Notes under the pieces: generated by a model
What the model was told of the DNA's origin: nothing
Seen by the model: the letters and a program-made list of their open reading frames with translations, nothing else
Database searches by the model: none
Program-made: the position numbers and the translations under genes
Assembly (NCBI RefSeq): GCF_005083105.1
Contig: NZ_CP034885.1
Location: 412,449 to 476,448 of the forward strand
From: Buchnera aphidicola (Aphis nerii)
Lineage (GTDB): Bacteria > Pseudomonadota > Gammaproteobacteria > Enterobacterales > Enterobacteriaceae
Direction of reading: 5' to 3'
DNA: 64,000 bases
Shown here: positions 1-11,562 of the stretch, piece after piece
How positions within the stretch are numbered: the stretch's first letter is position 1
Layout: each line of letters begins with the position of its first letter

Positions 1-1414
1 TTTCAATATCAGTTAAATCATCTACTCCTTGATCAGCTAACTCTTCTAAAGTAAATATATTTTTTTCAGCCAATTTTAATGCTAATGTTTCATTCATTCC
101 TTGCATATTTAATAATTTTTTTTCTATCTTTTTGTTATTTATATTTTTTTTTTGATCCATTTCAATAAGATATAATCCATTTTTTGCACATTCTTGAACT
201 AATTTTACTTCTTCTTCTGTTAAATTTTTGATTAAAGATAATTCACATAGTGGTATATATGCTAATTCTTCAAGTGATGTAAAACCTTCTTTAACTAAAA
301 TTGTGATAATTTTTTCGTTAACATTTAAATATTTTTTAAAAATATTCAAAGCTGCAGATGCTTCTTCTTTATGTTTGATACGTAAATCTTCGGTTGTCAT
401 AACATTTATTTCCCAACCGCTAATTTGAGAAGCTAAACGAACATTTTGACCATTTCTACCAATAGCTTGTGCTAAATTATTTGTATCTACAGCAATATCC
501 ATTGTATGATTGTCTTCATCAACTATAATAGAAGTAACGTCCGCAGGAGCCATTGCGTTGATAACAAATTGAGCTGGATTATCATCCCATAAAATAATAT
601 CAATACGTTCTCCACACAACTCACTAGATACTGCCTGTACTCGTGCTCCTCGCATTCCTACACACGCACCTACTGGATCAATTCGTTTATCATTAGTTTT
701 AACTGCAATTTTAGCACGCGAACCAGGATCACGTGCAGCGGCTTTAATTTCAATAATTTCTTCACCAATTTCAGGAACTTCTATACGAAATAGTTCTATT
801 AACATTTCAGTTTTGGAACGACTTATAAATAATTGAGAACCACGAGCTTCTGGATAAACTCCATATAAAATACCACGAATGCGATCTCCAGGACGAAAAT
901 TTTCCCGAGGTAACATGCCTTCTTTCAAAATAATAGCTTCTGCATTGTTTCCTAAATCCAATGTAAGATTGTCTCTATTAATTTTTTTAACAATACCTGT
1001 AATAATTTGTCCAATATGTTTTCGAAATTGATCAACTAACATAGCTCGTTCTGCTTCACGTACTTTTTGTACAATAACTTGCTTTGCAGTTTGTGTTGTG
1101 ATTCTATCGAAATTTACAGAATCAATTTTGTCTTCTATATAATCGTTAATTGCAACTTTATCACCTTCAAAACATGCTGCTTCTAAAGTAATTTCTTTTG
1201 TTGGATGATTGACAACATCTACTACCATCCACCGCCTAAAAGTACTAAAATCACCAGTTTTTCGATTAATACTAACTCTAACATCAATTTCTTGTTCATG
1301 TTTCTTTTTTGTAGCTGTTGCTAATGCAACTTCTAAAGCTTCAAAAATCTTTTCACGTGGTAATGATTTTTCATTAGAAACAGCTTCTACAACAGCTAAG
1401 ATTTCTTTATTCAT
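1..1414 (-). CDS. nusA: Transcription termination/antitermination factor NusA (3' end outside window)
   Basis: RNA-polymerase-binding elongation factor that modulates pausing, intrinsic termination and antitermination. The frame opens at an ATG complementary to 1412-1414 and runs open off the left edge, about 471 codons, so only about 25 C-terminal residues are missing compared with the 495-residue E. coli protein. I read an N-terminal domain starting [16 protein letters not shown], an S1 domain, KH domains ([25 protein letters not shown]) and two acidic C-terminal repeats, the second cut by the edge. It follows tRNA-Leu on the same strand; rimP, which lies between them in E. coli, is absent. 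An intrinsic hairpin lies in its leader (see separate entry). Confidence 0.97.
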   Translation of the reverse strand, partial: MNKEILAVVEAVSNEKSLPREKIFEALEVALATATKKKHEQEIDVRVSINRKTGDFSTFRRWMVVDVVNHPTKEITLEAACFEGDKVAINDYIEDKIDSVNFDRITTQTAKQVIVQKVREAERAMLVDQFRKHIGQIITGIVKKINRDNLTLDLGNNAEAIILKEGMLPRENFRPGDRIRGILYGVYPEARGSQLFISRSKTEMLIELFRIEVPEIGEEIIEIKAAARDPGSRAKIAVKTNDKRIDPVGACVGMRGARVQAVSSELCGERIDIILWDDNPAQFVINAMAPADVTSIIVDEDNHTMDIAVDTNNLAQAIGRNGQNVRLASQISGWEINVMTTEDLRIKHKEEASAALNIFKKYLNVNEKIITILVKEGFTSLEELAYIPLCELSLIKNLTEEEVKLVQECAKNGLYLIEMDQKKNINNKKIEKKLLNMQGMNETLALKLAEKNIFTLEELADQGVDDLTDIE

Positions 1415-1454
1415 CTTAGTAAACCTCTGAATAAATATTTTTAAATATTCTAAT

Positions 1455-1480
1455 AAAAAACCCCGAGAATTCGGGGTTTT
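1455..1480 (-). terminator. Intrinsic terminator in the tRNA-Leu/nusA spacer
   Basis: On the minus strand a 10-bp stem (AAAACCCCGA paired with TCGGGGTTTT, short AATTC-type loop) is followed by six Ts at 1455-1460. It is by far the most GC-rich spot in the spacer. It sits about 40 bases upstream of the nusA ATG and about 100 bases downstream of tRNA-Leu, so it can end the secG-tRNA transcript, attenuate nusA, or both. Confidence 0.85.
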
Positions 1481-1576
1481 AGGTAATGCCACCCTGTAAT
1501 TTTATATACTTTTAAATACAAGATTTTATTAATATCTTATATAAAAAATATATTTTTATTGTAAAAAATACAATAA

Positions 1577-1658
1577 TACCGAGGATGGGATTTGAACCCA
1601 TAAGCCTTCAGGCACTATCCCCTCAAGATAGCGTGTTTACCAGTTTCACCACCTCGGT
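1577..1658 (-). tRNA. leuU: tRNA-Leu(GAG)
   Basis: The minus strand folds as a class II tRNA with a 7-bp acceptor ACCGAGG/CCTCGGT, T loop TTCAAAT, long variable arm and anticodon GAG inside CTTGAGG. It closely resembles E. coli leuU and keeps the same place between secG and nusA. The discriminator is A; CCA is not encoded. Confidence 0.95.
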
Positions 1659-1714
1659 GTATAATTTTTATTATATTATTAATATTAAATTTTTTAATAA
1701 GCAAAAATTTTAAA

Positions 1715-2047
1715 TTAATGAGGTATTTCAGTATTTAACGTTTCATTTTTTTTAGAATTTAATATTTTTTCGTTTAATATATTATCATTATGATTCTCAA
1801 AAAAGTTTATATTCATTTTTTTATCATTAATATTACATAAAATAAGACTAACTATTAAAAATAAACATGCAAAACATCCAATGATATTTGTTGAAAGACT
1901 ACTATTTCGAAAACTATTAAATAATTTAATATTATTTGATGTATTTGAATACATCATATCATTAACATTTTTACCTGGTTTTAATAAAATTAAAAAATTC
2001 AAAAAAATAGAAATAAAAATTAAAAAAATTAAAAAAAATAAATACAT
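1715..2047 (-). CDS. secG: Protein translocase subunit SecG
   Basis: Small auxiliary inner-membrane subunit of the SecYEG channel. The 110-residue product has a hydrophobic helix at about residues 2-22, the family signature LLKPGK (E. coli LLQPGK) at 21-26, a polar loop with SSLSTNIIG, a second hydrophobic helix at about 54-72 and a polar tail. The glycine-rich cytosolic loop of E. coli SecG is replaced by Asn/Ser-rich sequence, so overall identity is low and the call rests on the LLxPGK motif, two-helix topology and position between glmM and tRNA-Leu, as in E. coli. Confidence 0.85.
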   Translation of the reverse strand: MYLFFLIFLIFISIFLNFLILLKPGKNVNDMMYSNTSNNIKLFNSFRNSSLSTNIIGCFACLFLIVSLILCNINDKKMNINFFENHNDNILNEKILNSKKNETLNTEIPH

Positions 2048-2172
2048 AAAAAATATTTTTCCTTTTTTTTGTATAAAAACAAAATAAAACTATTTTATTA
2101 AAAATTTTATTAAAATTTATATAAATATTTAAAAAATTAATATTTGAAAATTCATATTTTGTATAACTTAAA

Positions 2173-3500
2173 TTAACTCATTGTATTTGAAATTTTATAG
2201 GCTATTTTTTTTATTTTATTATAATCTTTATCTTCTATCATAATTCTCAGATAAGGTTCAGTACCAGATTTTCGTATGAAAATTCGACCGTTTTTCCCTA
2301 AAATATTTTTTGATTCTTCAAGAATAGATTGAAATTTTACATTTTTTTTAAAATCTTGATTTTTTTTTAATGAAATATTTAATAATATTTGAGGAAATAA
2401 TGTTACTTGATTAGATAAACAGTATAAAGATGCATTATTTTGAATCATACTTGATAATATTTGCAAACTAGCTATAATCCCATCACCAGTAGAATGTTTA
2501 TCTAATAAAATAACATGTCCTGATTGTTCAGCACCAAGTATCCAATTTTTTTGTTTAATTTTTTTATATATAGCACGATCTCCTATTTTTGTTGCAAAAA
2601 ATGGTATACCAATCTTTTTTAAACTAAGAATAAGCCCCATGTTGCTCATTATAGTTCCGACAACTCCACCATTTAATTGATTATTTTCTAAATACTGTTT
2701 TGCAATTATATAAATAATTTGATCTCCATTTACTTCATTTCCTAAATGATCTACCATAATAACACGATCTCCATCACCATCAAATGCTAATCCAATATCA
2801 GCTTTATTTAAAATAACTAATTTTTTTAATTCAATAGTATTAGTAGATCCTGAATTTTTATTAATATTAATTCCATTTGGATAAATATAAGAAGTTATTA
2901 CATTAGCTCCTAAATCTTGAAAAATTTTAGGTGCAACGTGATAAGTTGATCCATTTGCACAATCTAATACAATGGTAAAATTAGATAAATTTATATTTTT
3001 AGAAAAAGTATTTTTACAAAAACTAATATATTTTTTTTTAGCATTACAAATGCTTTCAGAAAATCCAAAATTTTTTACGTAAGAGGAATCATAAGAAGGA
3101 TCATTTAATGATTTTTCAATCAAAATTTCTATATCTCTAGTTATTTTAGACCCATCTTTTAAAAATATTTTTATTCCATTATCATGAAAAGGATTATGAG
3201 AAGCTGAAACAACAATTCCAGCTGAAGCATTTAAAGATTTCGTTAAATATGCAACTGCAGATGTGGGTATACAACCGGCTAATAAAGTAGAAACTCCTTT
3301 GGATAAGATTCCAAATTCCAAAGAATACTGTAGCATACATCCTGAAATACGTGTATCTCTTCCTATAACAATTTTTTTTTATCTTTACCCAAAATTGTAC
3401 CAATAATTTGACCTAATTTTAACATAAATTCTGGAGTAATGGGTGGTATTCCTACTTTTCCACGTATTCCATCTGTTTTAAAATATTTAAAATCTTTCAT
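2173..3500 (-). CDS. glmM: Phosphoglucosamine mutase GlmM, frame broken at a 9-A tract
   Basis: Converts glucosamine-6-P to glucosamine-1-P for UDP-GlcNAc, needed for peptidoglycan. Reading begins at ATG 3500 ([17 protein letters not shown], the family N-terminus) and continues about 43 codons to a run of nine As (complement of T 3372-3380), after which TAG stops it. The downstream frame, open to 2173, carries [11 protein letters not shown], the phosphoserine loop ASHNPF, the metal loop DGDGDR and the sugar/phosphate-binding [10 protein letters not shown]. One extra A in the run restores a 442-residue protein (E. coli 445). An in-frame internal ATG at 3336 would give a product lacking the N-terminal part of domain 1. 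Either slippage restores some full-length enzyme or the run is miscounted; loss seems unlikely because all catalytic motifs are intact. folP, which precedes it in E. coli, is missing. Confidence 0.9.
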
Positions 3501-3566
3501 GAAAATTTATCTCCATATTCAAATGAATTTATTAAGTGTAAATATAATATTTAAAAAATTTATTTT

Positions 3567-3603
3567 AAAAAACAAGATGAAGTTATGATATATACTTCAT
3601 CTT
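3567..3603 (-). terminator. Intrinsic terminator downstream of ftsH
   Basis: The minus strand has a perfect 10-bp stem AAGATGAAGT/ACTTCATCTT around a 10-nt loop, then G and six Ts (complement of 3567-3572). It lies about 110 bases past the ftsH stop and separates rlmE-ftsH from glmM. Confidence 0.8.
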
Positions 3604-3713
3604 ATTTCAGTATAATATTAAAATATAATATTAATTATATTAAATTTATAGATTATTTAATATACAATATAATTGTTATATTTTATATAGAACAATAACA
3701 TTAATAATACATT

Positions 3714-5555
3714 TTAATTTTTATTAGTTTCAGCCCATCCCTGTGGAGTTCTAACTTCTTTTCTTTCCATTAAATCATTAATTTGAAAAGCATCAATTGT
3801 TTCATATTTTATTAAAGCATCTTTCATAGCATGTAAAATATCAATATTTTGATTTAAAATATTTCTAGCACGATTATAATTCACTTCTATAAGTGACTTT
3901 ACTTCTTCATCAATAATTCTAGCAGTTTCATCAGACATATGCTTCGCTTTAGCTACTGTTCGACCTAAAAATACTTCACCTTCTTCTTCAGCATATAATA
4001 AAGGACCTAACTTATCTGAGAAACCCCATTGAGTCACCATATTTCGAGCTAAATTTGTAGCTACTTTAATATCATTAAAAGCACCAGTGGAAACTTTTTC
4101 AGAACCATAAATAATTTCTTCTGCTAAACGACCACCATATAAAGTAGATATTTGACTTTCTAATTTTTGCCTACTAATACTAAATGTATCTGACTCTGGT
4201 AAAAAAAAAGTAATACCTAATGCTTGACCTCTTGGAATAATCGTCACTTTATGAGCAGGATCATGATCTGGAACTAATCTTCCAACAATCACATGACCAG
4301 CTTCATGATACGCAGTAGATTCTTTTTGAAAGTCACTCATTACCATTGATTTTCGTTCTGAACCCATCATGATTTTGTCTTTTGCTTTCTCAAATTCGTT
4401 CATAGAAACTATACGATTATTTAATCTAGCTGCAAAAAGTGCTGCTTCATTTACTAAATTAGCCAAATCTGCACCTGAAAAACCTGGCGTTCCACGGGCG
4501 ATAATTATTGGATCAACATCTTTAGATAATGGAACTTTACGCATATGAACTTTTAAAATTTGTTCTCTTCCTCGAATATCTGGAAGTGCTACAATTACTT
4601 GACGATCAAATCTACCCGGTCTTAGTAAAGCTGGATCTAATACATCAGGTCTATTAGTAGCAGCTATTAAAATAACACCTTCATTTCCATCAAATCCATC
4701 CATTTCTACTAACATTTGGTTTAGGGTTTGTTCTCTTTCATCATGACCACCACCTAATCCAGCACCTCTTTGACGACCTACTGCGTCAATTTCGTCGATA
4801 AATATAATACAAGGTGCAGACTTTCTAGAATGTTCAAACATATCTCTTACTCTAGATGCACCGACTCCAACAAACATTTCGACAAAATCAGAACCAGAAA
4901 TTGTAAAAAATGGAACTTTTGCTTCTCCTGCAATAGCTTTTGCAAGTAATGTTTTTCCTGTTCCAGGAGGTCCTACCATTAATATACCCTTAGGTATTTT
5001 ACCCCCTAATTTCTGAAATCTACTCGGTTCTTTCAAATATTCAACTAATTCACTTACTTCTTCTTTAGCTTCATCACATCCTGCAACATCATCAAAAGTA
5101 GTTTTAATTTCATCTTCTGACAACATACGAGCTTTACTTTTACCAAAAGACATAGCTCCTTTTCCGCCACCCATCTGCATCTGTCTCATAAAAAAAATCC
5201 AAACACCAATGAGTAATAACATTGGAAACCAAGAAATAAATATAGAAAATAAAATACTCGGCTCTTCTGGTACTTCTCCTATAACTTTGACATTTTTTGT
5301 TATAAGATTATCTAATAACTTGGGATCATTCATAGGTATATAGGTAGTATATTTATTGCTATCTTTTTTAGTAACACTAATCATCCGACCATTAATATAT
5401 ACATCACGTATCTGATCTTGATTAACTTCTGATAAAAAAGTAGAATAATCTACCCTATGATTATTTGAATCATTATTATTAAAGTTTTGAAAAACAGACA
5501 TTAAAATCACTGTAATTACTAACCAAAATATCAGGTTTTTAACCATATCACTCAA
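3714..5555 (-). CDS. ftsH: ATP-dependent zinc metalloprotease FtsH
   Basis: Membrane-anchored AAA+ protease that degrades misassembled membrane proteins and short-lived regulators. The 613-residue product has two transmembrane helices (about 5-23 and 103-123) flanking a periplasmic domain, Walker A GPPGTGKT at about 195-202, Walker B IIFIDEID, the second region of homology with [17 protein letters not shown], and the zinc site HEAGH at about 417-421. It is extremely conserved but lacks about 30 residues of the disordered C-terminal tail of the E. coli protein. It is 77 bases downstream of rlmE on the same strand, the ancestral rlmE-ftsH pair. Confidence 0.99.
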   Translation of the reverse strand: MSDMVKNLIFWLVITVILMSVFQNFNNNDSNNHRVDYSTFLSEVNQDQIRDVYINGRMISVTKKDSNKYTTYIPMNDPKLLDNLITKNVKVIGEVPEEPSILFSIFISWFPMLLLIGVWIFFMRQMQMGGGKGAMSFGKSKARMLSEDEIKTTFDDVAGCDEAKEEVSELVEYLKEPSRFQKLGGKIPKGILMVGPPGTGKTLLAKAIAGEAKVPFFTISGSDFVEMFVGVGASRVRDMFEHSRKSAPCIIFIDEIDAVGRQRGAGLGGGHDEREQTLNQMLVEMDGFDGNEGVILIAATNRPDVLDPALLRPGRFDRQVIVALPDIRGREQILKVHMRKVPLSKDVDPIIIARGTPGFSGADLANLVNEAALFAARLNNRIVSMNEFEKAKDKIMMGSERKSMVMSDFQKESTAYHEAGHVIVGRLVPDHDPAHKVTIIPRGQALGITFFLPESDTFSISRQKLESQISTLYGGRLAEEIIYGSEKVSTGAFNDIKVATNLARNMVTQWGFSDKLGPLLYAEEEGEVFLGRTVAKAKHMSDETARIIDEEVKSLIEVNYNRARNILNQNIDILHAMKDALIKYETIDAFQINDLMERKEVRTPQGWAETNKN

Positions 5556-5632
5556 GGGAGCAACCTCTCATTACATCTATTTTAAAAAACAACACAGACT
5601 TAAAAAATCTAGAAATATATAAAATAATATTC

Positions 5633-6253
5633 TTATCTGGTTGCTAGAATGAATATTTCTCGTGATCTTGATCGAGAAGTTTTTGGTTTACAAATTTTAA
5701 TTGTTGAAAACGATCTTTTAATTTCTGTAAAAAATTCATTGAAACCTTCTCCTTGAAAAGATTTTACTAAAAAAATACCATGTTTTGATAATAAATACTT
5801 AGATATTTTAAAAGCTATTTTACAAATTTCTATAATTCTTGGCATATCAATTGACCAACAACCTGTAATATTAGGCGCCATGTCAGACATAACTACATCA
5901 AAAATACTATTAGATAAATGATCTAATATAAAACTCAATCTATTTGGATTTAACAAGTCTACTTGTAAAAATTTAACTCTTGATATTTTTTCCATAGGTA
6001 ATATGTCACATGCTATAACAGATCCTGTATTTCCAATTTTATTAATAGCGTATTGCGACCAACCTCCTGGAGCAGCACCTAAATCAATAATATTCATACC
6101 CGATTTAAATATTTTATTAATTTTATCAATTTCTTCTAATTTAAACCAAGATCTGGATCTAATATTATTTATTTTTGCTGCTTTAACATATTTATCTTTG
6201 AAATGTTCTGATAACCAACGTTTAGAACTATTTGATTTATTTTTAATAATCAT
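5633..6253 (-). CDS. rlmE: 23S rRNA (U2552) 2'-O-methyltransferase RlmE
   Basis: SAM-dependent heat-shock methyltransferase (FtsJ/RrmJ) that modifies U2552 in the A loop of 23S rRNA at a late step of 50S assembly. The 206 residues contain the SAM-binding DLGAAPGGWSQ, and the catalytic tetrad is visible: K38 in SWFKLEE, D in MSDMAP, K in LVKSFQG and E in REIFILA. Length matches E. coli (209). It heads the rlmE-ftsH pair; greA lies upstream on the same strand with about 74 bases between. Confidence 0.97.
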   Translation of the reverse strand: MIIKNKSNSSKRWLSEHFKDKYVKAAKINNIRSRSWFKLEEIDKINKIFKSGMNIIDLGAAPGGWSQYAINKIGNTGSVIACDILPMEKISRVKFLQVDLLNPNRLSFILDHLSNSIFDVVMSDMAPNITGCWSIDMPRIIEICKIAFKISKYLLSKHGIFLVKSFQGEGFNEFFTEIKRSFSTIKICKPKTSRSRSREIFILATR

Positions 6254-6327
6254 AATTATATTAATTATTTTATAAGTAACAGATTTACTATTAATATAAT
6301 TATTTTTTTTAAATAAATCTTGTTCAT

Positions 6328-6807
6328 TTAAATATAATCTATTTTTAAAATTTTATATTCAATATTACCAGAAGGTGTAAATATGGTAGTGATAGTATTA
6401 ACAGTTTTTCCAATCAAACCTCTTGACATCGGGGAATTAATTGAAATTAAATTTTTTTTAAAATCAGATTCATCATCACCGACAATTTGATAGGTAAATA
6501 TTTCATTATTTTTTATATTTAATATAGTTACTGTTGAACCAAATACAACTCTTCCATCATTAGGTATTTTAGTAATGTCTATAATTTGGCAATTAGATAA
6601 TTTTAATTCTATTTCTTTTATCCGTCCCTCACAAAAACTTTGTTCTTCACGAGCTGAATGATATTCAGCATTTTCTTTTAAGTCACCATGTTCTCTAGCT
6701 TTTGCTATTTCAAGAATAATACGAGGACGTTTTACATTTTTTAATTGTTCGAGTTCTTTACGAAGTTTTTCAGCACCTCTTACAGTCATTGGAATCAAAT
6801 TCACCAT
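6328..6807 (-). CDS. greA: Transcription elongation factor GreA
   Basis: Stimulates transcript cleavage by backtracked RNA polymerase. The N-terminal coiled coil with the acidic tip ([20 protein letters not shown]) and the C-terminal globular domain ([26 protein letters not shown]) are both intact; 159 residues versus 158 in E. coli. I start at ATG 6807 because GAGG lies eight bases before it; an in-frame GTG at 6816 would add three residues with no support. yhbY, the E. coli neighbour, is absent. Confidence 0.97.
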   Translation of the reverse strand: MVNLIPMTVRGAEKLRKELEQLKNVKRPRIILEIAKAREHGDLKENAEYHSAREEQSFCEGRIKEIELKLSNCQIIDITKIPNDGRVVFGSTVTILNIKNNEIFTYQIVGDDESDFKKNLISINSPMSRGLIGKTVNTITTIFTPSGNIEYKILKIDYI

Positions 6808-7287
6808 ATAACACACCTCATTTTTTTCTAAAGAATATAATTAATTGTTAATTTAAAAAATATTAAATTTTTTATATAATTTTTTTAAAATATATTTTTA
6901 AGAAAAAAAATTCAATTTTAATTAAATATTTAAAAAAATTAAATAATTAGCATTTTAAATAAAATAATTACAAGAAAAAATATAGTAATATTAATTTATC
7001 ATTGATAATATCCAATGTATAAAAAAAATTAAAATTTTTAATAATTATACTTATAATATAATTTATTTTATGCTTAATAAATTTATAATTTTTTTGAAAA
7101 TATTAATTTTTTATTTCAATATTAACTAAAATAATCATATCTATTTTAATGTAAAAAATAAAATTTATCAAAAATTTCAATTTTATAAATTTAAAATTTT
7201 CATAAATATTTTCTAAATATCAAAAACATATTTTAAACACATTTAAAATATTCATTTTTCACAAAAACAATATAAAGTATACTTAAA
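6808..7287. other. 480-bp AT-rich divergent spacer between greA and ibaG
   Basis: Nearly pure A/T with homopolymer runs. I find no open frame with recognisable similarity, no tRNA-like fold and no strong GC hairpin on either strand. It must hold the promoters of greA and of ibaG-murA, and is probably the eroded residue of lost genes, but I cannot identify a remnant. Confidence 0.6.
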
Positions 7288-7530
7288 ATGAACAATGAAA
7301 AAATAACATCAATATTAAATAAAAAACTTAATTTAGATAAAATATATGTTACAGGAGATTATAATCATATAAAAATAATCGCTATAGGAGATGTATTTAA
7401 AAATATTAATCACGTAAAAAGACAACAAATAATTTATGCCCCTTTGATCAATACAATTACAGAAAAAAAAATTCATGCGATATCTATAACAACATATACA
7501 AAAGAAGAATGGAAAAAAACAAAAAAATAA
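7288..7530 (+). CDS. ibaG: BolA-family protein IbaG (YrbA)
   Basis: Small BolA-fold protein; relatives pair with monothiol glutaredoxins in iron-sulfur handling. The 80 residues align with E. coli IbaG across the whole length: VTGDYNHIKIIAIGDVF, VKRQQIIYAPL and the C-terminal KIHAISITTYTKEEW including the conserved His of the helix-turn. It is 42 bases upstream of murA, the same pairing as in E. coli, and is likely co-transcribed with it. Confidence 0.93.
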   Translation: MNNEKITSILNKKLNLDKIYVTGDYNHIKIIAIGDVFKNINHVKRQQIIYAPLINTITEKKIHAISITTYTKEEWKKTKK

Positions 7531-7572
7531 TCATAAAAAATATTTAAGATAATTATAGAGATTCAGTACTAA

Positions 7573-8829
7573 ATGAATAAATTATACATAGAAGGTAACA
7601 AAAAGTTAAATGGTAATGTATTAATTTCTGGATCTAAAAATGCAGCTTTACCTATTTTATTTATGACAATATTAACAAAAGAAAAAATTAAAATAAGTAA
7701 TATCCCTCAATTAACAGATATTAATATAGCAATTAAATTACTTAAATCTTTAGGAACTAAAATAGTAAATAAAAATAAAATTTTATATATTGATCCAAGT
7801 ACACTTAATACGTTTTCACCTCCATACTATTTAGTTAAAAAAATTAGAGCATCAATCTGGATGTTAGGTCCTTTATTAACACGATTTGGAAAAGCCAAAA
7901 TATTTTTTCCAGGAGGTTGTAAAATAGGTTTAAGACCTATTAATTTACATTTAAATGGTCTTGCAAAACTAGGTGCTAAAATTATTAAAAAAGATAATTA
8001 TATTATTGCATCTATTGATCAGCCTTTAATAGGAAAATATATCTATATGGAAAAAATTAGTGTAGGAGCTACAATTACTATTATGAGCGCTGCTACTTTA
8101 TCAATAGGAATGACAATAATTGAAAATGCTGCAAAAGAGCCAGAAATCATTGATGTTGCAAAATTTTTAAATACTTTAGGTGCTGAAATAACTGGTGCAG
8201 GAAGTAATAAAATATATATAAAAGGAGTATTAAAATTACATGGTGGATATCATAAAATTATACCAGACCGAATTGAAACAGGTACATTTTTAATAGCTGC
8301 TGCGATTTCTAGAGGATTAGTTACATGCCATAATACTGAACCAAAATATTTAACGAATATATTAAAAAAACTATCTGAAGCTGGAGCTAACATAAAAACT
8401 GGAAAAAATTGGATACAATTAGATATGAAAGAAAAAAAACCAATGGCTGTAAATATTTCAACATCTCCATATCCAGGATTTCCAACTGATATGCAACCCC
8501 AATTTGCTTTACTAAATAGTATTTCTAAAGGAAAAAGTGTTATCATTGAAAATATCTTTGAAAATCGTTTTGCTTATACTTCTGAGTTAATTAAAATGGG
8601 AGCTAAAATAGAAATTAAAAAAAAATATATTATTTGTAACGGTGTTTCAAAATTATCTGCTGAAAATCTGATTGCTACTGACTTAAGAAGTTCTGCTACA
8701 TTAATATTAGCAGGTTGCATTGCAAAAGGAATCACAGTAGTTAATAATATTCATCATTGTAAAAGAGGATATGAATCATTCCCAATAAAGTTAAATAAAT
8801 TAGGTGCAAACATTCAACACATGCAATAA
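7573..8829 (+). CDS. murA: UDP-N-acetylglucosamine 1-carboxyvinyltransferase MurA
   Basis: First committed step of peptidoglycan synthesis: transfers enolpyruvate from PEP to UDP-GlcNAc in the cytoplasm. 418 residues (E. coli 419). Lys22 in SGSKNAALP and the catalytic, fosfomycin-target Cys116 in FPGGCKIGLRP are present, as are the ETGTFLIAAA and YPGFPTDMQPQ motifs and the late RSSATLILAG. No lesions. It shows that the strain retains the cytosolic wall pathway fed by GlmM. Confidence 0.99.
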   Translation: MNKLYIEGNKKLNGNVLISGSKNAALPILFMTILTKEKIKISNIPQLTDINIAIKLLKSLGTKIVNKNKILYIDPSTLNTFSPPYYLVKKIRASIWMLGPLLTRFGKAKIFFPGGCKIGLRPINLHLNGLAKLGAKIIKKDNYIIASIDQPLIGKYIYMEKISVGATITIMSAATLSIGMTIIENAAKEPEIIDVAKFLNTLGAEITGAGSNKIYIKGVLKLHGGYHKIIPDRIETGTFLIAAAISRGLVTCHNTEPKYLTNILKKLSEAGANIKTGKNWIQLDMKEKKPMAVNISTSPYPGFPTDMQPQFALLNSISKGKSVIIENIFENRFAYTSELIKMGAKIEIKKKYIICNGVSKLSAENLIATDLRSSATLILAGCIAKGITVVNNIHHCKRGYESFPIKLNKLGANIQHMQ

Positions 8830-8927
8830 TTAGTTTTTTAATTATATAACATATCTTTAAGTTGGAAAATATTAAGGAACTAGTAGTATTTTATAATTGA
8901 AGAATAAAAAAATAACTGGAGTTTTAT

Positions 8928-9251
8928 ATGTATGCAGTTTTTTTAAGTGGTGGAAAACAATATCGTGTTCAAAAAAACCAAACAATTCAACTAGAAAAAA
9001 TAAATAAACCAACTGGTTCAATAATCGAATTTAATAATATTTTAATGATTTCAAACCAAAGCCAAACAAAAATAGGAAAACCTTTTTTAAATGGAAGTAA
9101 AATTAAAGCTTATATTGAAAATCACGGTAGATCTAAAAAAATTAAGATAATAAAATTTAACCGTCGCAAACATTATAAAAAACAGCAAGGTCATCGTCAA
9201 TATTTTACTAAAGTAAAAATCGTAGATATTTATAATCATATAGAGAACTAA
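8928..9251 (+). CDS. rplU: 50S ribosomal protein L21
   Basis: Binds 23S rRNA. The 107 residues begin [15 protein letters not shown] and include the family signature [24 protein letters not shown] (quoted here only by its ends KIIKF and YFTKV). Four residues longer than E. coli (103). ATG 8928 is preceded by a weak GGAG at about seven bases. Directly followed by rpmA after one base, the universal rplU-rpmA pair. Confidence 0.98.
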   Translation: MYAVFLSGGKQYRVQKNQTIQLEKINKPTGSIIEFNNILMISNQSQTKIGKPFLNGSKIKAYIENHGRSKKIKIIKFNRRKHYKKQQGHRQYFTKVKIVDIYNHIEN

Positions 9252-9252
9252 A

Positions 9253-9507
9253 ATGGCACATAAAAAAGCTGGTGGTTCCACAAGGAACGGAAGAGATTCT
9301 AATGCTCAAAGATTAGGTGTAAAACGTTTTGGGGGAGAAATAGTATCAGCAGGTAGTATTATTGTAAGACAAAGAGGAACTAAATTTCATCCCGGTAAAA
9401 ATGTTGGTTGCGGAAAAGATCATACTATTTTTGCAACTATTAAAGGGAAAATAGAATTTAAAAAAAAAGGAATTAAAAAAAGAACATATATTAATGTTCT
9501 TAATTAA
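9253..9507 (+). CDS. rpmA: 50S ribosomal protein L27
   Basis: L27 lies next to the peptidyl-transferase centre. The start [20 protein letters not shown] and the following LGVKRFGG are almost identical to E. coli; 84 residues versus 85. Its ATG follows the rplU stop by one base, so the two are translationally coupled. The next gene is obgE, a ribosome-assembly GTPase, as in E. coli. Confidence 0.99.
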   Translation: MAHKKAGGSTRNGRDSNAQRLGVKRFGGEIVSAGSIIVRQRGTKFHPGKNVGCGKDHTIFATIKGKIEFKKKGIKKRTYINVLN

Positions 9508-9536
9508 TAAAAAATAAAAGATTATTTTTTTAAAAG

Positions 9537-9556
9537 CCCCTTTTTTAGGGGTATTA
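9537..9556 (+). terminator. Weak intrinsic terminator after rplU-rpmA
   Basis: A 5-bp stem CCCCT/AGGGG closes on five Ts and is followed by a short T-containing tail; the only GC-rich patch in the spacer. It lies 30 bases after rpmA and 67 bases before obgE, so it may only partly uncouple them. Confidence 0.5.
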
Positions 9557-9608
9557 ATTTATAATAAATAAAATATTTTTTAAAAATTATAATTATTTTA
9601 AAAAATAA

Positions 9609-10619
<1,011 letters not shown>

Positions 10620-10663
10620 TTTTATTTTTTTAAAAAAAGTATAAAAATTATGAAAAAATTAAT

Positions 10664-10701
10664 AAAAGAACTCGGCTTATTATAAAAAACCAAGTTCTTT
10701 T
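10664..10701 (-). terminator. Bidirectional terminator between obgE and rpsI
   Basis: A 12-bp stem AAAAGAACTTGG/CCGAGTTCTTTT (minus strand, one G-U pair) with T-rich arm. On the plus strand the same pair is a C-A mismatch, so it is better suited to ending the rplM-rpsI transcript, but it lies between convergent genes and could serve both. Confidence 0.75.
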
Positions 10702-10719
10702 AAATTTGATTAATTAAAT

Positions 10720-11112
10720 TTAACGTTTAGAAAATTGTATACGTTTTCTGGATTTGCGAAAACCTACTTTTTTTCGTTCTACTTGTCTAGAATCACGTGT
10801 AACAAATCCAGATTTTCTTAATTCAGATCGTAACAATTGATTGTAATTAATTAAAGCACGAGTAATTCCTTGTCGAATCGCACCGGCTTGACCAGAAATG
10901 CCTCCTCCTTTAACTGTGATATAAATATCAAAATTATTTGTCATATCTGTCAAGATTAACGGTTGACGAACAATCATACAAGAAGTTTCTCGTCCAAAGT
11001 AATCATTTAATAAACGTTTATTTACGATTATTTCACCTGTTCCAGGTCTAAGAAATACTCTAGCAGAAGAACTTTTACGACGACCTGTTCCGTAATTTTG
11101 AATTTTCATCAT
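10720..11112 (-). CDS. rpsI: 30S ribosomal protein S9
   Basis: S9 contacts the P-site tRNA through its C-terminal tail. The 130 residues contain [32 protein letters not shown] and the conserved end RKRIQFSKR. The first two codons are both ATG (11112 and 11109); length agreement with E. coli (130) favours the first. Cotranscribed with rplM 21 bases upstream. Confidence 0.98.
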   Translation of the reverse strand: MMKIQNYGTGRRKSSSARVFLRPGTGEIIVNKRLLNDYFGRETSCMIVRQPLILTDMTNNFDIYITVKGGGISGQAGAIRQGITRALINYNQLLRSELRKSGFVTRDSRQVERKKVGFRKSRKRIQFSKR

Positions 11113-11133
11113 GTATTTTTTAATATACCCTTA

Positions 11134-11562
11134 TTAAATGTTTAAAAATTGAGGACATTGTGCTGTATGATTATGATTTTTATCTGAAAAAACTTTTAAT
11201 TTTTTAAACATAGAACGACCTAAAGGTCCTTTAGGCAACATTCCTTTAACTGCTGTTTCAATAATTTTTTCAGGATTTTTTGACATAATTTCTTCAAAAT
11301 TAAATTTTTTTATTCCACCAATATAACCTGTATGATGATAATAAATTTTATTATATTTCTTTTTTCCTGTAACTAATATTTTAGAAGCATTTAAAACTAT
11401 AATATAATCACCCACATCAAGATGCGGGGTATATTCAATCTTATGCTTGCCTCTAAGACGCATAGCTAAAGCACTAGCAAATCTTCCTAATACCTTGTTA
11501 GTAGCATCTACATAAAACCAACCTCGATTTATATTTTTTTCCTTAACTGAAAAAGTTCTCAT
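11134..11562 (-). CDS. rplM: 50S ribosomal protein L13
   Basis: Early-assembly 50S protein. I place the start at ATG 11562 because GTGAG lies seven bases upstream and the resulting 142 residues equal E. coli; an in-frame GTG at 11574 would add four residues. Diagnostic stretches are [33 protein letters not shown] and [11 protein letters not shown]. First gene of the rplM-rpsI operon. Confidence 0.98.
   Translation of the reverse strand: MRTFSVKEKNINRGWFYVDATNKVLGRFASALAMRLRGKHKIEYTPHLDVGDYIIVLNASKILVTGKKKYNKIYYHHTGYIGGIKKFNFEEIMSKNPEKIIETAVKGMLPKGPLGRSMFKKLKVFSDKNHNHTAQCPQFLNI

Noticed and set aside
1881..2087. Plus-strand frame opposite secG
   Set aside because: Antisense to secG, low-complexity Lys/Ile sequence, no similarity recognised.
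3194..3403. A 69-codon minus-strand frame
   Set aside because: Out-of-frame reading within glmM, created by the same frameshift region.
6808..7287. Possible yhbY or dacB remnant next to greA
   Set aside because: I could not read any conserved segment of either protein in six frames.
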